In this document: one piece after another, positions 26,276-35,042 of the stretch
How positions within the stretch are numbered: position 1 is the first letter of the stretch
Layout of the letters: each line of letters starts with the position of its first letter
NCBI GenBank assembly: GCA_039183205.1
Contig: JBCDBR010000012.1
Span: 34,414 to 98,413, forward strand
From: HKCCE3408 sp039183205
GTDB lineage: Bacteria > Pseudomonadota > Alphaproteobacteria > Rhodobacterales > Rhodobacteraceae
DNA: 64,000 nt
Direction: 5' to 3'
The notes under the pieces: generated by a model
Databases searched by the model: none
What the model was told of the DNA's origin: nothing
The model's input: the letters and a program-made list of their open reading frames with translations, nothing else
Position numbers and translations under genes: made by a program

Positions 26276-27157
26276 ATGCGCCGCGCCTATTTCAAGAACA
26301 ACTGGATGGCTGCCCTTTTTGTGGCGCCCCAGCTTCTGATCATCTTCGTGTTCTTCTACTGGCCCGCGACGCAGGCGCTCTACTGGGCCTTTACGCTCGA
26401 ACAGCCCTGGGGCGGCGGCAATGAATGGGTCGGGCTGGAGAATTTCCAGTACATCCTGTCGGACGATCTTTATTGGGACTCTGTACGTGTCTCGGTCATC
26501 TATGCGGTTGCGACGACCGCGCTGGCCATGGGGATGGCCCTGCTGCTGGCGCTCTTTGCCGATCGGCAATTGACGGGATACAAATTCTACCGCGTGGGGC
26601 TCATCTGGCCCTATGCCATTGCGGCCCCGGCGGTTGGCCTGGCTTTCCGCTTCATCTTCAACCCAGCCGCCGGCATCATGAGCTATGTCAACCAGGTCTG
26701 GCCCGGGTTTTGGGAGCCGACACTGAACGGCACCCATGCGATGATCATGGTCATCATTGCAGGCGCGTGGAAACAGGTGGCCTATTCCTTCATCTTCTTT
26801 CTTGCTGGGCTGCAAGCGATCCCACGATCGCTCATCGAAGCCGGTGCGATGGATGGCTCGCCCTTTTTGCGCCGCGTCTGGGATATTCAGCTGCCGCTTC
26901 TGGCGCCCACCTTCTTCTTTCTTTTGGTGATCAACATCACCGATAGCTTCACCGACAGCTTTGGCATCGTCGACACGATGACATCGGGCGGTCCGGCACG
27001 TGCGACCAATCTGATGGTCTATAAGATCTACGAAGACGGGTTCCGTGGGCTCGACTACTCGGGCGCGGCCGCACAATCGATCATCCTGATGCTCATGGTA
27101 ATCGCGCTGACCTTCTTCCAATTCAAATATATCGAGCGCCGGGTGCATTACACATGA
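26276..27157 (+). CDS. ugpA: Glycerol-3-phosphate ABC transporter permease UgpA
   Basis: A 293-residue inner-membrane protein with six transmembrane segments and the MalF-type EAA loop 'IPRSLIEAGAMDGSPFLRRV'. It follows ugpB and overlaps ugpE by ATGA at 27154. The N-terminus 'RAYFKNNWMAALFVAPQLLI' is typical of UgpA. It forms the heterodimeric channel with UgpE. Confidence 0.92.
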   Translation: MRRAYFKNNWMAALFVAPQLLIIFVFFYWPATQALYWAFTLEQPWGGGNEWVGLENFQYILSDDLYWDSVRVSVIYAVATTALAMGMALLLALFADRQLTGYKFYRVGLIWPYAIAAPAVGLAFRFIFNPAAGIMSYVNQVWPGFWEPTLNGTHAMIMVIIAGAWKQVAYSFIFFLAGLQAIPRSLIEAGAMDGSPFLRRVWDIQLPLLAPTFFFLLVINITDSFTDSFGIVDTMTSGGPARATNLMVYKIYEDGFRGLDYSGAAAQSIILMLMVIALTFFQFKYIERRVHYT

Positions 27158-28167
27158 CCGAAGCCACCGATCCCCGCCTTCAATCCGCGCTGACACAAGC
27201 GCCCGCCGCGAAACCGCGCAAGCGCCGCCGCCGCGAAGGGCTTGTGGAGACCACACCGCTTTTGGATTGGACGACGCATGTCATCCTGATCATCGGGCTG
27301 CTGCTGTTGTTGCTGCCGATCTACATCGCTTTTACCGCAGCCTCGCAGAGCTTGCCGGAGGTGATGGCCGTCCCCTCCCAACTCACACCGTCAAGCCATC
27401 TTTGGGAGAACCTTGAAACCGCCTGGACTGAGCGGGATTTCGGCCAGAAATTCATCAACTCTTTGATCCTCGCGGCGGGTGTGGTGACCGGGAAAATCCT
27501 GATTGCCGCCATCACCGCCTTTGGGATTGTCTTTTTCAACTACAAGCTCCGGATGACGATCTTCTGGCTCGTCTTCATCACGCTGATGCTGCCCCTGGAA
27601 GTGCGCATCGTGCCGACCTACGCGGTGGCGGCCAATGCGCTGTCGCCGTTCCAGCAGATCGCCGATTGGATCGGGCTTTCGTGGCTCTTGCAGAACGTGG
27701 CGGGGATTGAGCTTGATCTGCAGATGAACCTGTTGAATTCCTATACCGGCCTGATCCTGCCGCTGGTGGCCACCGCCACCGGCACCTTTCTCTACCGTCA
27801 GTTCTTCCTGACGATCCCCGATGAGCTGTTCGAGGCCGCCAAGATGGACGGCGCGGGCTCGCTGCGCTTTCTGTGGCAAATTCTGATGCCGCTCTCGGTG
27901 ACAAACATCGCTGCACTTGCAACGATCATGTTCGTGTATTCTTGGAACCAGTATCTCTGGCCGCTCCTGATCATCACCGATGATGCCTATGGCGTTGTCG
28001 CGGTTGAGCTTGGCCGCCTGGTTCCCAACCAAAACACCACTGGCGGCGAGGTGCCACGCTGGAACGTGGCCATGGCTGGCACACTCATCGTGATGATCCC
28101 GCCTGTGATCGTCGTCATCGTCATGCAGCGCTGGTTTGTGCGCGGCCTCATCAACACCGACAAATAG
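27154..28167 (+). CDS. ugpE: Glycerol-3-phosphate ABC transporter permease UgpE
   Basis: The 337-residue MalG-type permease is longer than typical UgpE (about 280) because of an N-terminal cytosolic extension of about 40 residues rich in Ala, Arg and Lys ('KPRKRRRREG'). The transmembrane core begins near 'THVILIIGLLLLLLPIYI', and the EAA loop reads 'ELFEAAKMDGAGSLRFLWQI'. Its ATG overlaps the ugpA stop, and ugpC follows after 10 bases. Confidence 0.92.
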   Translation: MTEATDPRLQSALTQAPAAKPRKRRRREGLVETTPLLDWTTHVILIIGLLLLLLPIYIAFTAASQSLPEVMAVPSQLTPSSHLWENLETAWTERDFGQKFINSLILAAGVVTGKILIAAITAFGIVFFNYKLRMTIFWLVFITLMLPLEVRIVPTYAVAANALSPFQQIADWIGLSWLLQNVAGIELDLQMNLLNSYTGLILPLVATATGTFLYRQFFLTIPDELFEAAKMDGAGSLRFLWQILMPLSVTNIAALATIMFVYSWNQYLWPLLIITDDAYGVVAVELGRLVPNQNTTGGEVPRWNVAMAGTLIVMIPPVIVVIVMQRWFVRGLINTDK

Positions 28168-28177
28168 GAGCTGCCCC

Positions 28178-29287
28178 ATGGCTCAGATCGATATCCGCGC
28201 GGTGCGCAAATCCTATGGCCAGACCGAGGTCGTGCATGGCGTCGACTTGCATATCCAAGACGGTGAATTTGTGGTTATCCTCGGGCCCTCAGGCTGCGGA
28301 AAATCCACGCTTCTTCGGATGATTGCAGGGCTCGAGAACATCACGGATGGCGAGATTGCGATTGACGGCACCGTCGTCAACGAGCTGGAGCCGCGCCACC
28401 GCGGCTGTGCCATGGTGTTCCAGAACTACGCGCTTTACCCACATATGACCGTGGCAGGCAATATCGGCTACGCACTGAAGGTGGAGGGCTTGCCCAAGGC
28501 AGACCGTGACGCGCGTGTCCTTGAGGTCGCCAGATCGCTTGAGTTGGAACCGTTTCTCGACCGCAAACCGGGCCAACTTTCGGGCGGCCAACGACAACGT
28601 GTTGCGATGGGCCGCGCCATGATCCGTGAGCCCAAGGTGTTTCTCTTTGATGAACCGCTGTCGATCCTTGATGCCAAGCTGCGCGTCGCCATGCGGCTGG
28701 AGATCCGGCGGCTCCATCAGCGCCTTGACGCGACTTCCGTTTTTGTGACCCACGACCAGATTGAGGCCATGACGCTGGCAGACCGGTTGGTGGTGATGAA
28801 CCAGGGCAATATCGACCAGGTGGGCACACCCACGGAGATTTATGACGTGCCCGCGAGCGCTTATGTCGCGGGTTTCATTGGCGCTCCACCGATGAACCTT
28901 TTGGCTGGCGAGATCGCGCAAGATGGCGGTCATGTGGTGCTGGCCGATGGGCAAACCGCGCCTTTGCCTGCGGGCTGGCGCCGGGCCGAGCCGGGCCAAA
29001 AGGTACAATTCGGCGTCCGGCCCGAAGCGCTCAGCTTTGTGCCTGTAGCGGGTGCCGTGGCGCTGACGATGGTGCTCGATTTCCAAGAAGAGCTGGGTAT
29101 GGGGCGACTTTTTCATGGTCGAATGGGCGCGGAGGAACTGATTGTTCACGCAACGGAGAAGACCGCGCCCGTGCCCTTTGGTGAGACCGTGCAAGTCTAC
29201 CTGATGCCCGAGACGGTGCATCTCTTTGACGCGCAAACCGGTCACCGGCTGGGCGCGGAGGCGCCCATCCCCGTTGCCGCGCAATGA
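28178..29287 (+). CDS. ugpC: Glycerol-3-phosphate ABC transporter ATPase UgpC
   Basis: A 369-residue MalK-type ATPase: Walker A 'GPSGCGKST', Q-loop 'VFQNYALYPHM', signature 'LSGGQRQRVAMGRAM', Walker B 'VFLFDEPLS', H-loop 'VFVTHDQ', then the TOBE/MalK regulatory domain after residue 235 ('FIGAPPMNLL', 'FGVRPEAL'). The D-loop reads 'LSILDAKLR' where most relatives have 'LSNLDAKLR', a small change. The start at 28178 follows TAGGAG. The 3' end overlaps the methyltransferase gene by ATGA. Confidence 0.92.
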   Translation: MAQIDIRAVRKSYGQTEVVHGVDLHIQDGEFVVILGPSGCGKSTLLRMIAGLENITDGEIAIDGTVVNELEPRHRGCAMVFQNYALYPHMTVAGNIGYALKVEGLPKADRDARVLEVARSLELEPFLDRKPGQLSGGQRQRVAMGRAMIREPKVFLFDEPLSILDAKLRVAMRLEIRRLHQRLDATSVFVTHDQIEAMTLADRLVVMNQGNIDQVGTPTEIYDVPASAYVAGFIGAPPMNLLAGEIAQDGGHVVLADGQTAPLPAGWRRAEPGQKVQFGVRPEALSFVPVAGAVALTMVLDFQEELGMGRLFHGRMGAEELIVHATEKTAPVPFGETVQVYLMPETVHLFDAQTGHRLGAEAPIPVAAQ

Positions 29288-30078
29288 TACCAGAGCTCAA
29301 GCCAAGCCGTTTTGAAGACGCTGTTCCGGATTATATAACAGGAAGGCTGCGCTATGATCCTCGGCTCATTGCCTGGCTCGCGCGGGAGACCGGGCTGTCG
29401 GAGGCATCCCAGGTGCTCGATCTGGGTTGCGGGCCCGGCTTCCTGGCCAATGCGCTGGCGCCTTTTGCTGGTCAGGTGACAGGGATGGACCCAAATGCGC
29501 GCATGCTGGACGCGGCGCGGGGCGAGGCCGCAGGGCTCAGCAATGTCACCTATCGCGAAGGGAGCTCCTTTGATCTGATCGGCCTGGAAGGACCGCTTGA
29601 CTTGGTGACGATGGGGCGCTCATTTCATTGGATGGATCGCGATGCAACGCTTGCGGCCCTCGACCCACTTCTGGCACCAAACGGCGCCATCGCCGTGATC
29701 GGAGATCGCGTGTTGGACGGACCACAGAACGCTTGGTAAAGGGCGATGAACGCCGCGGCGCGCGAGATGGGACTGGCGGCGGCGGATGCGGAAACCAGGC
29801 ATCGGTATTCCGACGATTGGGAGCCGCATCAAATCCCACTGCTCCGGTCCGCGTTTTCAGACCTCCGCAGCATCGCTGTGATCGCCCAGCATCGCTGGTC
29901 TTGGGACAAAATCGTGAGCCTGATCGCCTCTCGCTCGGGCACCACGCGCGCAGGATTGGGTGCCAACTTCGACAGCTTGCTTGACAGGGTGCGCGACGCC
30001 TTCGGGGCACCAGACCATGCCGGAGAGTGGATCAGCATCCATGAGAATCACGCGTTGATCGCGCGACGCCCCGCCTGA
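29284..30078 (+). pseudogene. Class I SAM-dependent methyltransferase interrupted by an in-frame TAA
   Basis: The frame opens with ATG overlapping the ugpC stop. It has motif I 'VLDLGCGPGFLA' (about 44-55), 'VTGMDPNARML' and 'LVTMGRSFHWMD', and is stopped at TAA 29737-29739 after 'DGPQNAW'. The same frame then runs on from 'RAMNAAAREMGL' to the TGA at 30076, ending 'HENHALIARRPA', which looks like the normal C-terminal half. Joined, it gives about 264 residues, a usual size. One substitution would repair it. Substrate unknown; the operon position suggests a role in handling imported organophosphates. Confidence 0.8.
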
Positions 30079-31319
30079 TGCGGCTTTTGCCCCTTGAGGC
30101 AGCCGCAGGCCGCGTGGAAGATTTCCGCTCGGTCTTCGCGATCCGCGACTTTCGCATCTACCAGATCGGCAACATTGCCTCGACCTTGGGGTTCTGGATG
30201 CAGCGCATCGCGATTGGCTGGGTGACCTGGGAACTCACCGGTTCAGAGGCGCTCTTGGGCCTCGTCGCCTTTGCCGAGCTATTCCCGTCGATCCTGACAG
30301 GGCTATGGGGCGGCGTCTTGGCGGATCGCTCTTCGCGCATTCAGGTGATGCTCTGGGGGCAGTTGGGCGTGGCTTGTGTGTCGGCGGCTTTCTGGCTCGC
30401 CTGGGCGAGCGGTACGCTGACACCGGCGCTGATTATGGTGCTGATGGCGGCCCTGGGGGCGCTCTCGGGATTGACCCTGCCCGCGCGGCTTGCCATGGCC
30501 TCGGTTCTCACGCCAGGCCCACAGATCGCAACAGCACTTGCGGTCAATTCCACCAGCTTCAACCTGGCGCGGTTCTTGGGTCCGGCGCTGGCGGGCGTGC
30601 TTTTGGTCGGGGCCGGTGCGGGGGTGATCTTTGCGCTGGCGATGCTTAGCTATCTGCTCTTTGCCTTTTGCCTCCACCGCCTCGCGCCCGAAGACCGGCC
30701 CGAGGCCCGAACCGCCGCAAGCTTTCCTGAGGCCCTGTCTTGGCTGGCGGGCGCCGGGCTGGTTTTGGCCATTATGGCGGTGCAACTGACCCAAGGGCTG
30801 GCCCTGCGCCCGGCCTCCGAGCTTTTCCCGGCCTTCGCGGATGACGTTTTTGACCGCGGCGCGCTTGGCTTGGGGCTTTTGAATGCAGCACTTGGGATTG
30901 GGGCGATCATCGGCGCGCTGGCTTTCGCAGCCTCCGGCACGCGGGCCCAGTCCTTGCGCCAAATCTTTGGCGGCAGCCTCATCTTCGCGGCAAGCCTTGC
31001 CGGTTTTGCGCTCGTGGGGCCGTTCTGGGTCGCGCTCGTGATGCTGGTCATCCAAGGCGCGGCCATGTCCTCAAGCAATATCGCGGCACTGACCTTTGTG
31101 CAGCGCCAAACGCCCGAGGATCGGCTTGGGCGGATCCTCAGCATTTACACGCTTGTGTTCCGGGCCGCTCCGGCGCTTGGCGCGCTTGCCTTCGGCCTTG
31201 GCGCCGAAAGCGCCGGGCTGCGCAAAGCCACGCTCTTTGCGGCCGGGCTCGGCACGCTCGTCACCGTCGCTTTGCTCATCGCCAGCGCCAAATCGGAGGC
31301 CCGACATGCCCAAGGCTGA
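30078..31319 (+). CDS. MFS transporter, EntS-like (MFS_3) family
   Basis: The 413-residue protein has about 12 hydrophobic segments and the MFS_3 hallmarks: 'FRIYQIGNIASTLGFWMQRIA', 'LFPSILTGLWGGVLADR' (motif A-like G-x-x-x-D-R), 'LTLPARLAMASVLTPG' and 'SSNIAALTFVQRQTPEDRLGR'. Members usually export siderophores or drugs. Its ATG overlaps the stop of the methyltransferase frame (TGATG), and its end overlaps the DUF1868 gene by 14 bases, so it belongs to the same operon. Substrate unknown. Confidence 0.85.
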   Translation: MRLLPLEAAAGRVEDFRSVFAIRDFRIYQIGNIASTLGFWMQRIAIGWVTWELTGSEALLGLVAFAELFPSILTGLWGGVLADRSSRIQVMLWGQLGVACVSAAFWLAWASGTLTPALIMVLMAALGALSGLTLPARLAMASVLTPGPQIATALAVNSTSFNLARFLGPALAGVLLVGAGAGVIFALAMLSYLLFAFCLHRLAPEDRPEARTAASFPEALSWLAGAGLVLAIMAVQLTQGLALRPASELFPAFADDVFDRGALGLGLLNAALGIGAIIGALAFAASGTRAQSLRQIFGGSLIFAASLAGFALVGPFWVALVMLVIQGAAMSSSNIAALTFVQRQTPEDRLGRILSIYTLVFRAAPALGALAFGLGAESAGLRKATLFAAGLGTLVTVALLIASAKSEARHAQG

Positions 31320-32040
31320 TGCCCTACCCAATCCGATTGACTTTCTGACCGGGCGATGGCCCGGATGGGACGGCGCGCAGGTTCCCGATGGTGTCCGCCC
31401 GCCTTGGCCAAAATTCGCGCCCGATGGCCGGGTGCTGCCCTTCCCCGGCACAACAATCGTGTGCCATGTCCCGCCTGACAGCGATACGCATCGGAGCCTC
31501 GTGGCGATGCAAGCGGACCTGAAAGCGGCCCCGTTCGCGGAACACTTCACCTATCTGCCACCCGCCAGCCTGCATATGACGCTCTTTGATCTGTCAAATG
31601 AGCTGCGCCGCGGAACGTCCGCGTGGCCAGAGGGCATTGGCGATGGGGCGTCCTGGCCAGAGGTCTCCGATGCGCTGGCCGCGCGGCTTGAAGGGCTCAA
31701 CCTGCCTCGCTTTGCGCCCAAGGCCACCACGCTTTTTAGCGGCTTCAGCCTGATCTTGGAGGGCGCGACAACCGCGCAGGAACATAGCCTGCGCAGCGCC
31801 CGCGACACGTTGCGCGACAAAACACAGATCTTTCGTGACGACCATGAAAGCTACGTCTTCCATGTCACGCTTGCCTATCCGTTGCGCTTCATGCCCCAAG
31901 ACTCGGCAGAGGCGGTCACCGCATTTTGTCATAGCCTCTTTGAAACCTACGCCAGCGCCCTTTCGACCATCACGCTCGGCCCAGCAGAAATGTGCGATTT
32001 CAACGACATGTATGCCTTCGCACCGCGTCTGACATTTTAG
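31306..32040 (+). CDS. DUF1868 2H-type phosphoesterase
   Basis: A 244-residue cytosolic protein with the two H-x-T motifs that define 2H phosphoesterases: H90-M-T92 in 'SLHMTLFDL' and H186-V-T188 in 'FHVTLAYP'. The 2H fold typically opens cyclic phosphodiesters or 2',5'-linked ones. CGGAGG precedes ATG 31306 and selects it. Placed with ugpBAEC, two calcineurin-like phosphoesterases and a PhnF-type regulator, it probably attacks a phosphodiester taken up by this locus. Confidence 0.85.
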   Translation: MPKADALPNPIDFLTGRWPGWDGAQVPDGVRPPWPKFAPDGRVLPFPGTTIVCHVPPDSDTHRSLVAMQADLKAAPFAEHFTYLPPASLHMTLFDLSNELRRGTSAWPEGIGDGASWPEVSDALAARLEGLNLPRFAPKATTLFSGFSLILEGATTAQEHSLRSARDTLRDKTQIFRDDHESYVFHVTLAYPLRFMPQDSAEAVTAFCHSLFETYASALSTITLGPAEMCDFNDMYAFAPRLTF

Positions 32041-32046
32041 TGTCGC

Positions 32047-32064
32047 AGACCTGAAATAGACCTG
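32047..32064 (+). promoter_or_regulatory. Direct repeat AGACCTG upstream of the GntR gene, possible operator
   Basis: AGACCTG occurs at 32047-32053 and again at 32058-32064, an exact 11-base (one helical turn) spacing. The second copy gives TAGACC, which resembles half of the TGGTNTAGACCA site bound by PhnF-type GntR proteins. It lies between the DUF1868 stop and the GntR start. Regulatory meaning is inference. Confidence 0.3.
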
Positions 32065-32116
32065 TGATCTTTGTGCTGAACAATCGAGCCAGCGTATCAA
32101 ACGATCGGTGCTGCCA

Positions 32117-32833
32117 ATGCCGAATGACGATACAGATCAACGCGCGTGGCTGAGTGTCTACAATGGTCTGCGCCGTGAGATTGAGGCAGGCGCCCGCGCG
32201 CCCGGCTCCGACCTTCCGACAATTGCAGCTTTGGGCCGCGAAACGGGGTTCAAGCTTCATAGCGCCCGCCGGGTGGTGGAACGCCTCTGCGCCGAAGGTT
32301 ACGCGCAAAGCTGGCAGGGCAAGGGCACCCGGGTCGCTATTCAGCCCTTGCATATTCGGATGCAACACGCGCGGCCCACGTTTCACGAATTGGTCGCGGC
32401 GGCAGATCGAAAAAGCGACTCCCAGCTCCTAGTGGCCAACGAAGGCCGGCTGCCGGCGCGCCTCGCTCAACGCGTGCAGCAAAAGCCAGGGACCGAAATC
32501 ACGCGGACAGAGACGCTCCGCCGGGTCGACGGGCGCGTCATGGCACTTTCGGTCGATTATTTCTTGCATGAAGGCCTCAAGGCGATTGCCGAAACGGTCG
32601 GTGAAACGGGCAGCATCTCACGCGCCTTGACCACCCATGGTGTCACGACCTATCGGCGGGATTATACAAGCTTTGATGCGCGCATGCCGACCGCACATGA
32701 GGCGCTTCTCCTGGAGATCCCACGTTCGCAACCGGTTTATGCAACACTTGGTGCCAATATCGACCGGAAGGGCGACATCTTTCAGCTCTCAACCGCGGTC
32801 TTGCGCGCCGACTGCGTCCGGTTTGAATATTAG
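32117..32833 (+). CDS. GntR family regulator, HutC/PhnF subfamily
   Basis: About 238 residues: an N-terminal winged helix ('YNGLRREIEAG', 'LPTIAALGRETGFKLHSARRVVERL') and a C-terminal UTRA effector domain ('RTETLRRVDGRVMALSVDYF', 'TSFDARMPTAHEALLLEIPRSQPV'). ATG 32117 and GTG 32108 are both possible. PhnF-type regulators sense phosphonates or phosphate esters. Standing at the end of the transporter/phosphoesterase locus, it is the best candidate for its specific regulator. Confidence 0.85.
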   Translation: MPNDDTDQRAWLSVYNGLRREIEAGARAPGSDLPTIAALGRETGFKLHSARRVVERLCAEGYAQSWQGKGTRVAIQPLHIRMQHARPTFHELVAAADRKSDSQLLVANEGRLPARLAQRVQQKPGTEITRTETLRRVDGRVMALSVDYFLHEGLKAIAETVGETGSISRALTTHGVTTYRRDYTSFDARMPTAHEALLLEIPRSQPVYATLGANIDRKGDIFQLSTAVLRADCVRFEY

Positions 32834-32866
32834 GCAAACGCACGGTCGTTCGCGGAGAAATCGGAC

Positions 32867-33415
32867 ATGTCAAAACCAGTGGTCAATATCCAAGAGGTCC
32901 TAGACGCCCCTGACTTTGTGATGAACCGCGAAAAGCGGGGCAGTTTCGCGGCGCAACTGGCCCTTTTCGGAAAGGCGCTCGGCACGAAGGGGATCGGCAT
33001 CAACCTGACCATTGTGCCACCGCGCTCAAAGGCCTTTCCCCGGCATTATCACTACCATAATGATGAGATGTTCATCATCTTGGACGGACATGGCACGTTG
33101 CATTACGGCGACGACGATTACCCTTTGAAACCGATGGATGTTGTCAATGTCGAGGCCGGATCGGGGATCGCGTTCCAAATCGACAATACCTCAGAGGCGG
33201 AGCTCCGCTATCTTGCGCTGTCAACGCTCGATCCAACGGACCTGTTTGTTTACCCGGACTCAAACAAGATGGGCATCATGGCAAAAGGCGCCCCGTTTCG
33301 CGACTTGTCAGGCGAGGGGCTCCCGCGGATCATCAAATTCATCCCGGCGGAAACCGAGGAGGATTATTACTTCCGTGAACCGGACGCGGAAGAGATCCCG
33401 GACGATGGACGCTAG
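32867..33415 (+). CDS. Cupin domain protein
   Basis: The 182-residue protein has a single cupin barrel with metal-binding residues in motif 1 'FPRHYHYHNDEMFIILDG' (His, His, Glu) and a motif 2 around 'VVNVEAGSGIAFQI', where the usual His is not obvious. A long acidic tail ('ETEEDYYF', 'DAEEIPDDG') follows. Such proteins may be sugar isomerases or dioxygenases. It lies 34 bases after the GntR gene, same strand. Confidence 0.8.
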   Translation: MSKPVVNIQEVLDAPDFVMNREKRGSFAAQLALFGKALGTKGIGINLTIVPPRSKAFPRHYHYHNDEMFIILDGHGTLHYGDDDYPLKPMDVVNVEAGSGIAFQIDNTSEAELRYLALSTLDPTDLFVYPDSNKMGIMAKGAPFRDLSGEGLPRIIKFIPAETEEDYYFREPDAEEIPDDGR

Positions 33416-33423
33416 GGCCAGGG

Positions 33424-33993
33424 CTAGGGTCGGGACCCGAGCACGATCCGATAGAGGTGTTGCGTACAACCACCATAAGACGGGTCACATTCGAAGATGT
33501 CTTCAAAGACGCCGCCATTGGCTTCGATCACCTTTTGGGAGGCTGTGTTTTCGGGATCAACCGTGAGGGACACATGCGAAAGCCCGAAGCGCGAAATCTC
33601 TTCCAGCAACAGGGCCAGCGCGCGGGTGGCATGCCCTTCTCGCCGCCGCCACGGTACAATGGAGTAGCCAATATGGCCCAAAACATGCGACGGCAAGCGG
33701 CTCGTCCCCGGTTGAAACCGGAAAGAAAGGCTGCCGCAGAAACCGTCCTGCCAAATCCAACGTGCAAAGCCCGGCAGCCGTGGCACCGCACGTCCATCAG
33801 GCAGGACGATGGGAGCCCCCTTCGCTTCGAGGTCTTCGAGGCTCGCGACAAAACCTGCCGGGTCTTCAGCCGTTGCGGCCAGATGCGCTGCAGCCGTCCG
33901 CGCCGGATCGACGTTGTTGGGCGACCAGCCCCGTTCCTGCGCGTCTGCATATCCTGGCAAGAGCGTCTCGGTCGGGCGAAAGATTTTGGTCAT
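33424..33993 (-). CDS. GNAT family N-acetyltransferase
   Basis: A 189-residue acetyltransferase. The acetyl-CoA binding motif A appears as 'GHIGYSIVPWRRREGHATRALALLLEE' (R/Q-x-x-G-x-G/A degenerate but recognisable), followed by 'HVSLTVDPENTASQKVIEANGGVFE', the classic GNAT motif B. Its 3' end faces the cupin gene. Substrate unknown. Confidence 0.85.
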   Translation of the reverse strand: MTKIFRPTETLLPGYADAQERGWSPNNVDPARTAAAHLAATAEDPAGFVASLEDLEAKGAPIVLPDGRAVPRLPGFARWIWQDGFCGSLSFRFQPGTSRLPSHVLGHIGYSIVPWRRREGHATRALALLLEEISRFGLSHVSLTVDPENTASQKVIEANGGVFEDIFECDPSYGGCTQHLYRIVLGSRP

Positions 33994-34177
33994 AATGGCC
34001 TCGGCGCGCGGGTTCTTTGCGGTGGTAGCTTGGTTTCGTGACAGCTCTTGAACATAGACCTATGAACCGAGCATCGGCCGCTGCGGCGAAGAAAGGCACC
34101 GCGCTTTTTGGCCCGGTATTCTGCGGCAACGTAGCCAAAGGGACCCTTTTCAATTGTGTGAGACGCTGAACCATTAG

Positions 34178-34983
34178 GAACGGCTCTGGGGTCTGCGCAG
34201 TCTTGGCAAACTCACCCAGGATCGCGCAACCAGCCAAATTTACAAAGTGAACTATCGCGGTCAGTTGGCCGTGTTGAAACTTCTGACGCCTTTAGGTGCT
34301 GAAGATGAACGCTATGGCGCCACCGCCCTTCGGTGCTGGAACGGCGTTGGCGCGGCGCACGTTTATCACGCAGATAGAGGGGCGCATTTGCTTGAATTCA
34401 TCGACGGCGAGGATTGCGCGACCTTAGTTCGGGCCGGCGCGACCACGACGCCTCAGCAATCATCGGCGCGGTGCTGGCGACACTCCACGCCGCGCATCCA
34501 GGGCCGCCGCCCAAAGTTTTGACGCCCCTTGAGGTCCGCTTCGCAGAACTGTTCGACGCAACCAAACAGCCACATGCTGATCCGATTTTACAGCGCGGCG
34601 CAAAGACCGCACAGACCTTGCTAAACCACCCGTTGAACGAAGTGGTGCTCCATGGCGATCTCCATCACGAGAACATCTTGCAGTCCTCGTCGCGCGGCTG
34701 GCTTGCCATCGATGCCAAAGGCTTGCGCGGTGAAACAACCTATGACAGGGCGATGGCGGTTCTCAATCCGCAGAGCCATGACGCCTTGGTCATGGCGCCT
34801 GATCGTATCGCAGCCATTACAGAAACGCTGGCGCATGCGTTGAATGTCGGTGCACGCCGGTTGCTTCAGTTTACCTTTGCACACGCTTGCCTTTGCGCCT
34901 GTTGGTCCATGGAAACATCGACCTTTTCCTCCGACCGTGCGCTGTCGATGGCACGCATCATTGAGCGTATGCTTGCCGCCTGA
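34178..34983 (+). pseudogene. Aminoglycoside/hydroxyurea kinase (APH(6)-like) remnant
   Basis: Two adjacent frames join to one kinase. The first reads 'ERLWGLRSLGKLTQDRATSQ' to 'FIDGEDCATLVRAG', and the second runs from 'RDHDASAIIGAVLATLH' to the stop at 34983. The catalytic loop 'LHGDLHHENIL' and the metal-binding 'IDAKGL' are intact. The frame change lies near 34430-34438 (one missing base). A TAG at 34175-34177 directly precedes the first conserved residues, so the start is also lost. Intact relatives are about 270 residues and phosphorylate streptomycin or hydroxyurea. Confidence 0.75.
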
Positions 34984-35042
34984 TCCGATCGGGCCTGCCC
35001 GCGTCACATGTCTGCTACGCACATCGGCTACGGGCTTAAAGC

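Noticed and set aside
26060..27256. A 398-codon minus-strand frame opposite ugpA
   Set aside because: It lies wholly antisense to ugpB/ugpA with His/Arg-rich low-complexity content typical of a shadow frame in GC-rich DNA.
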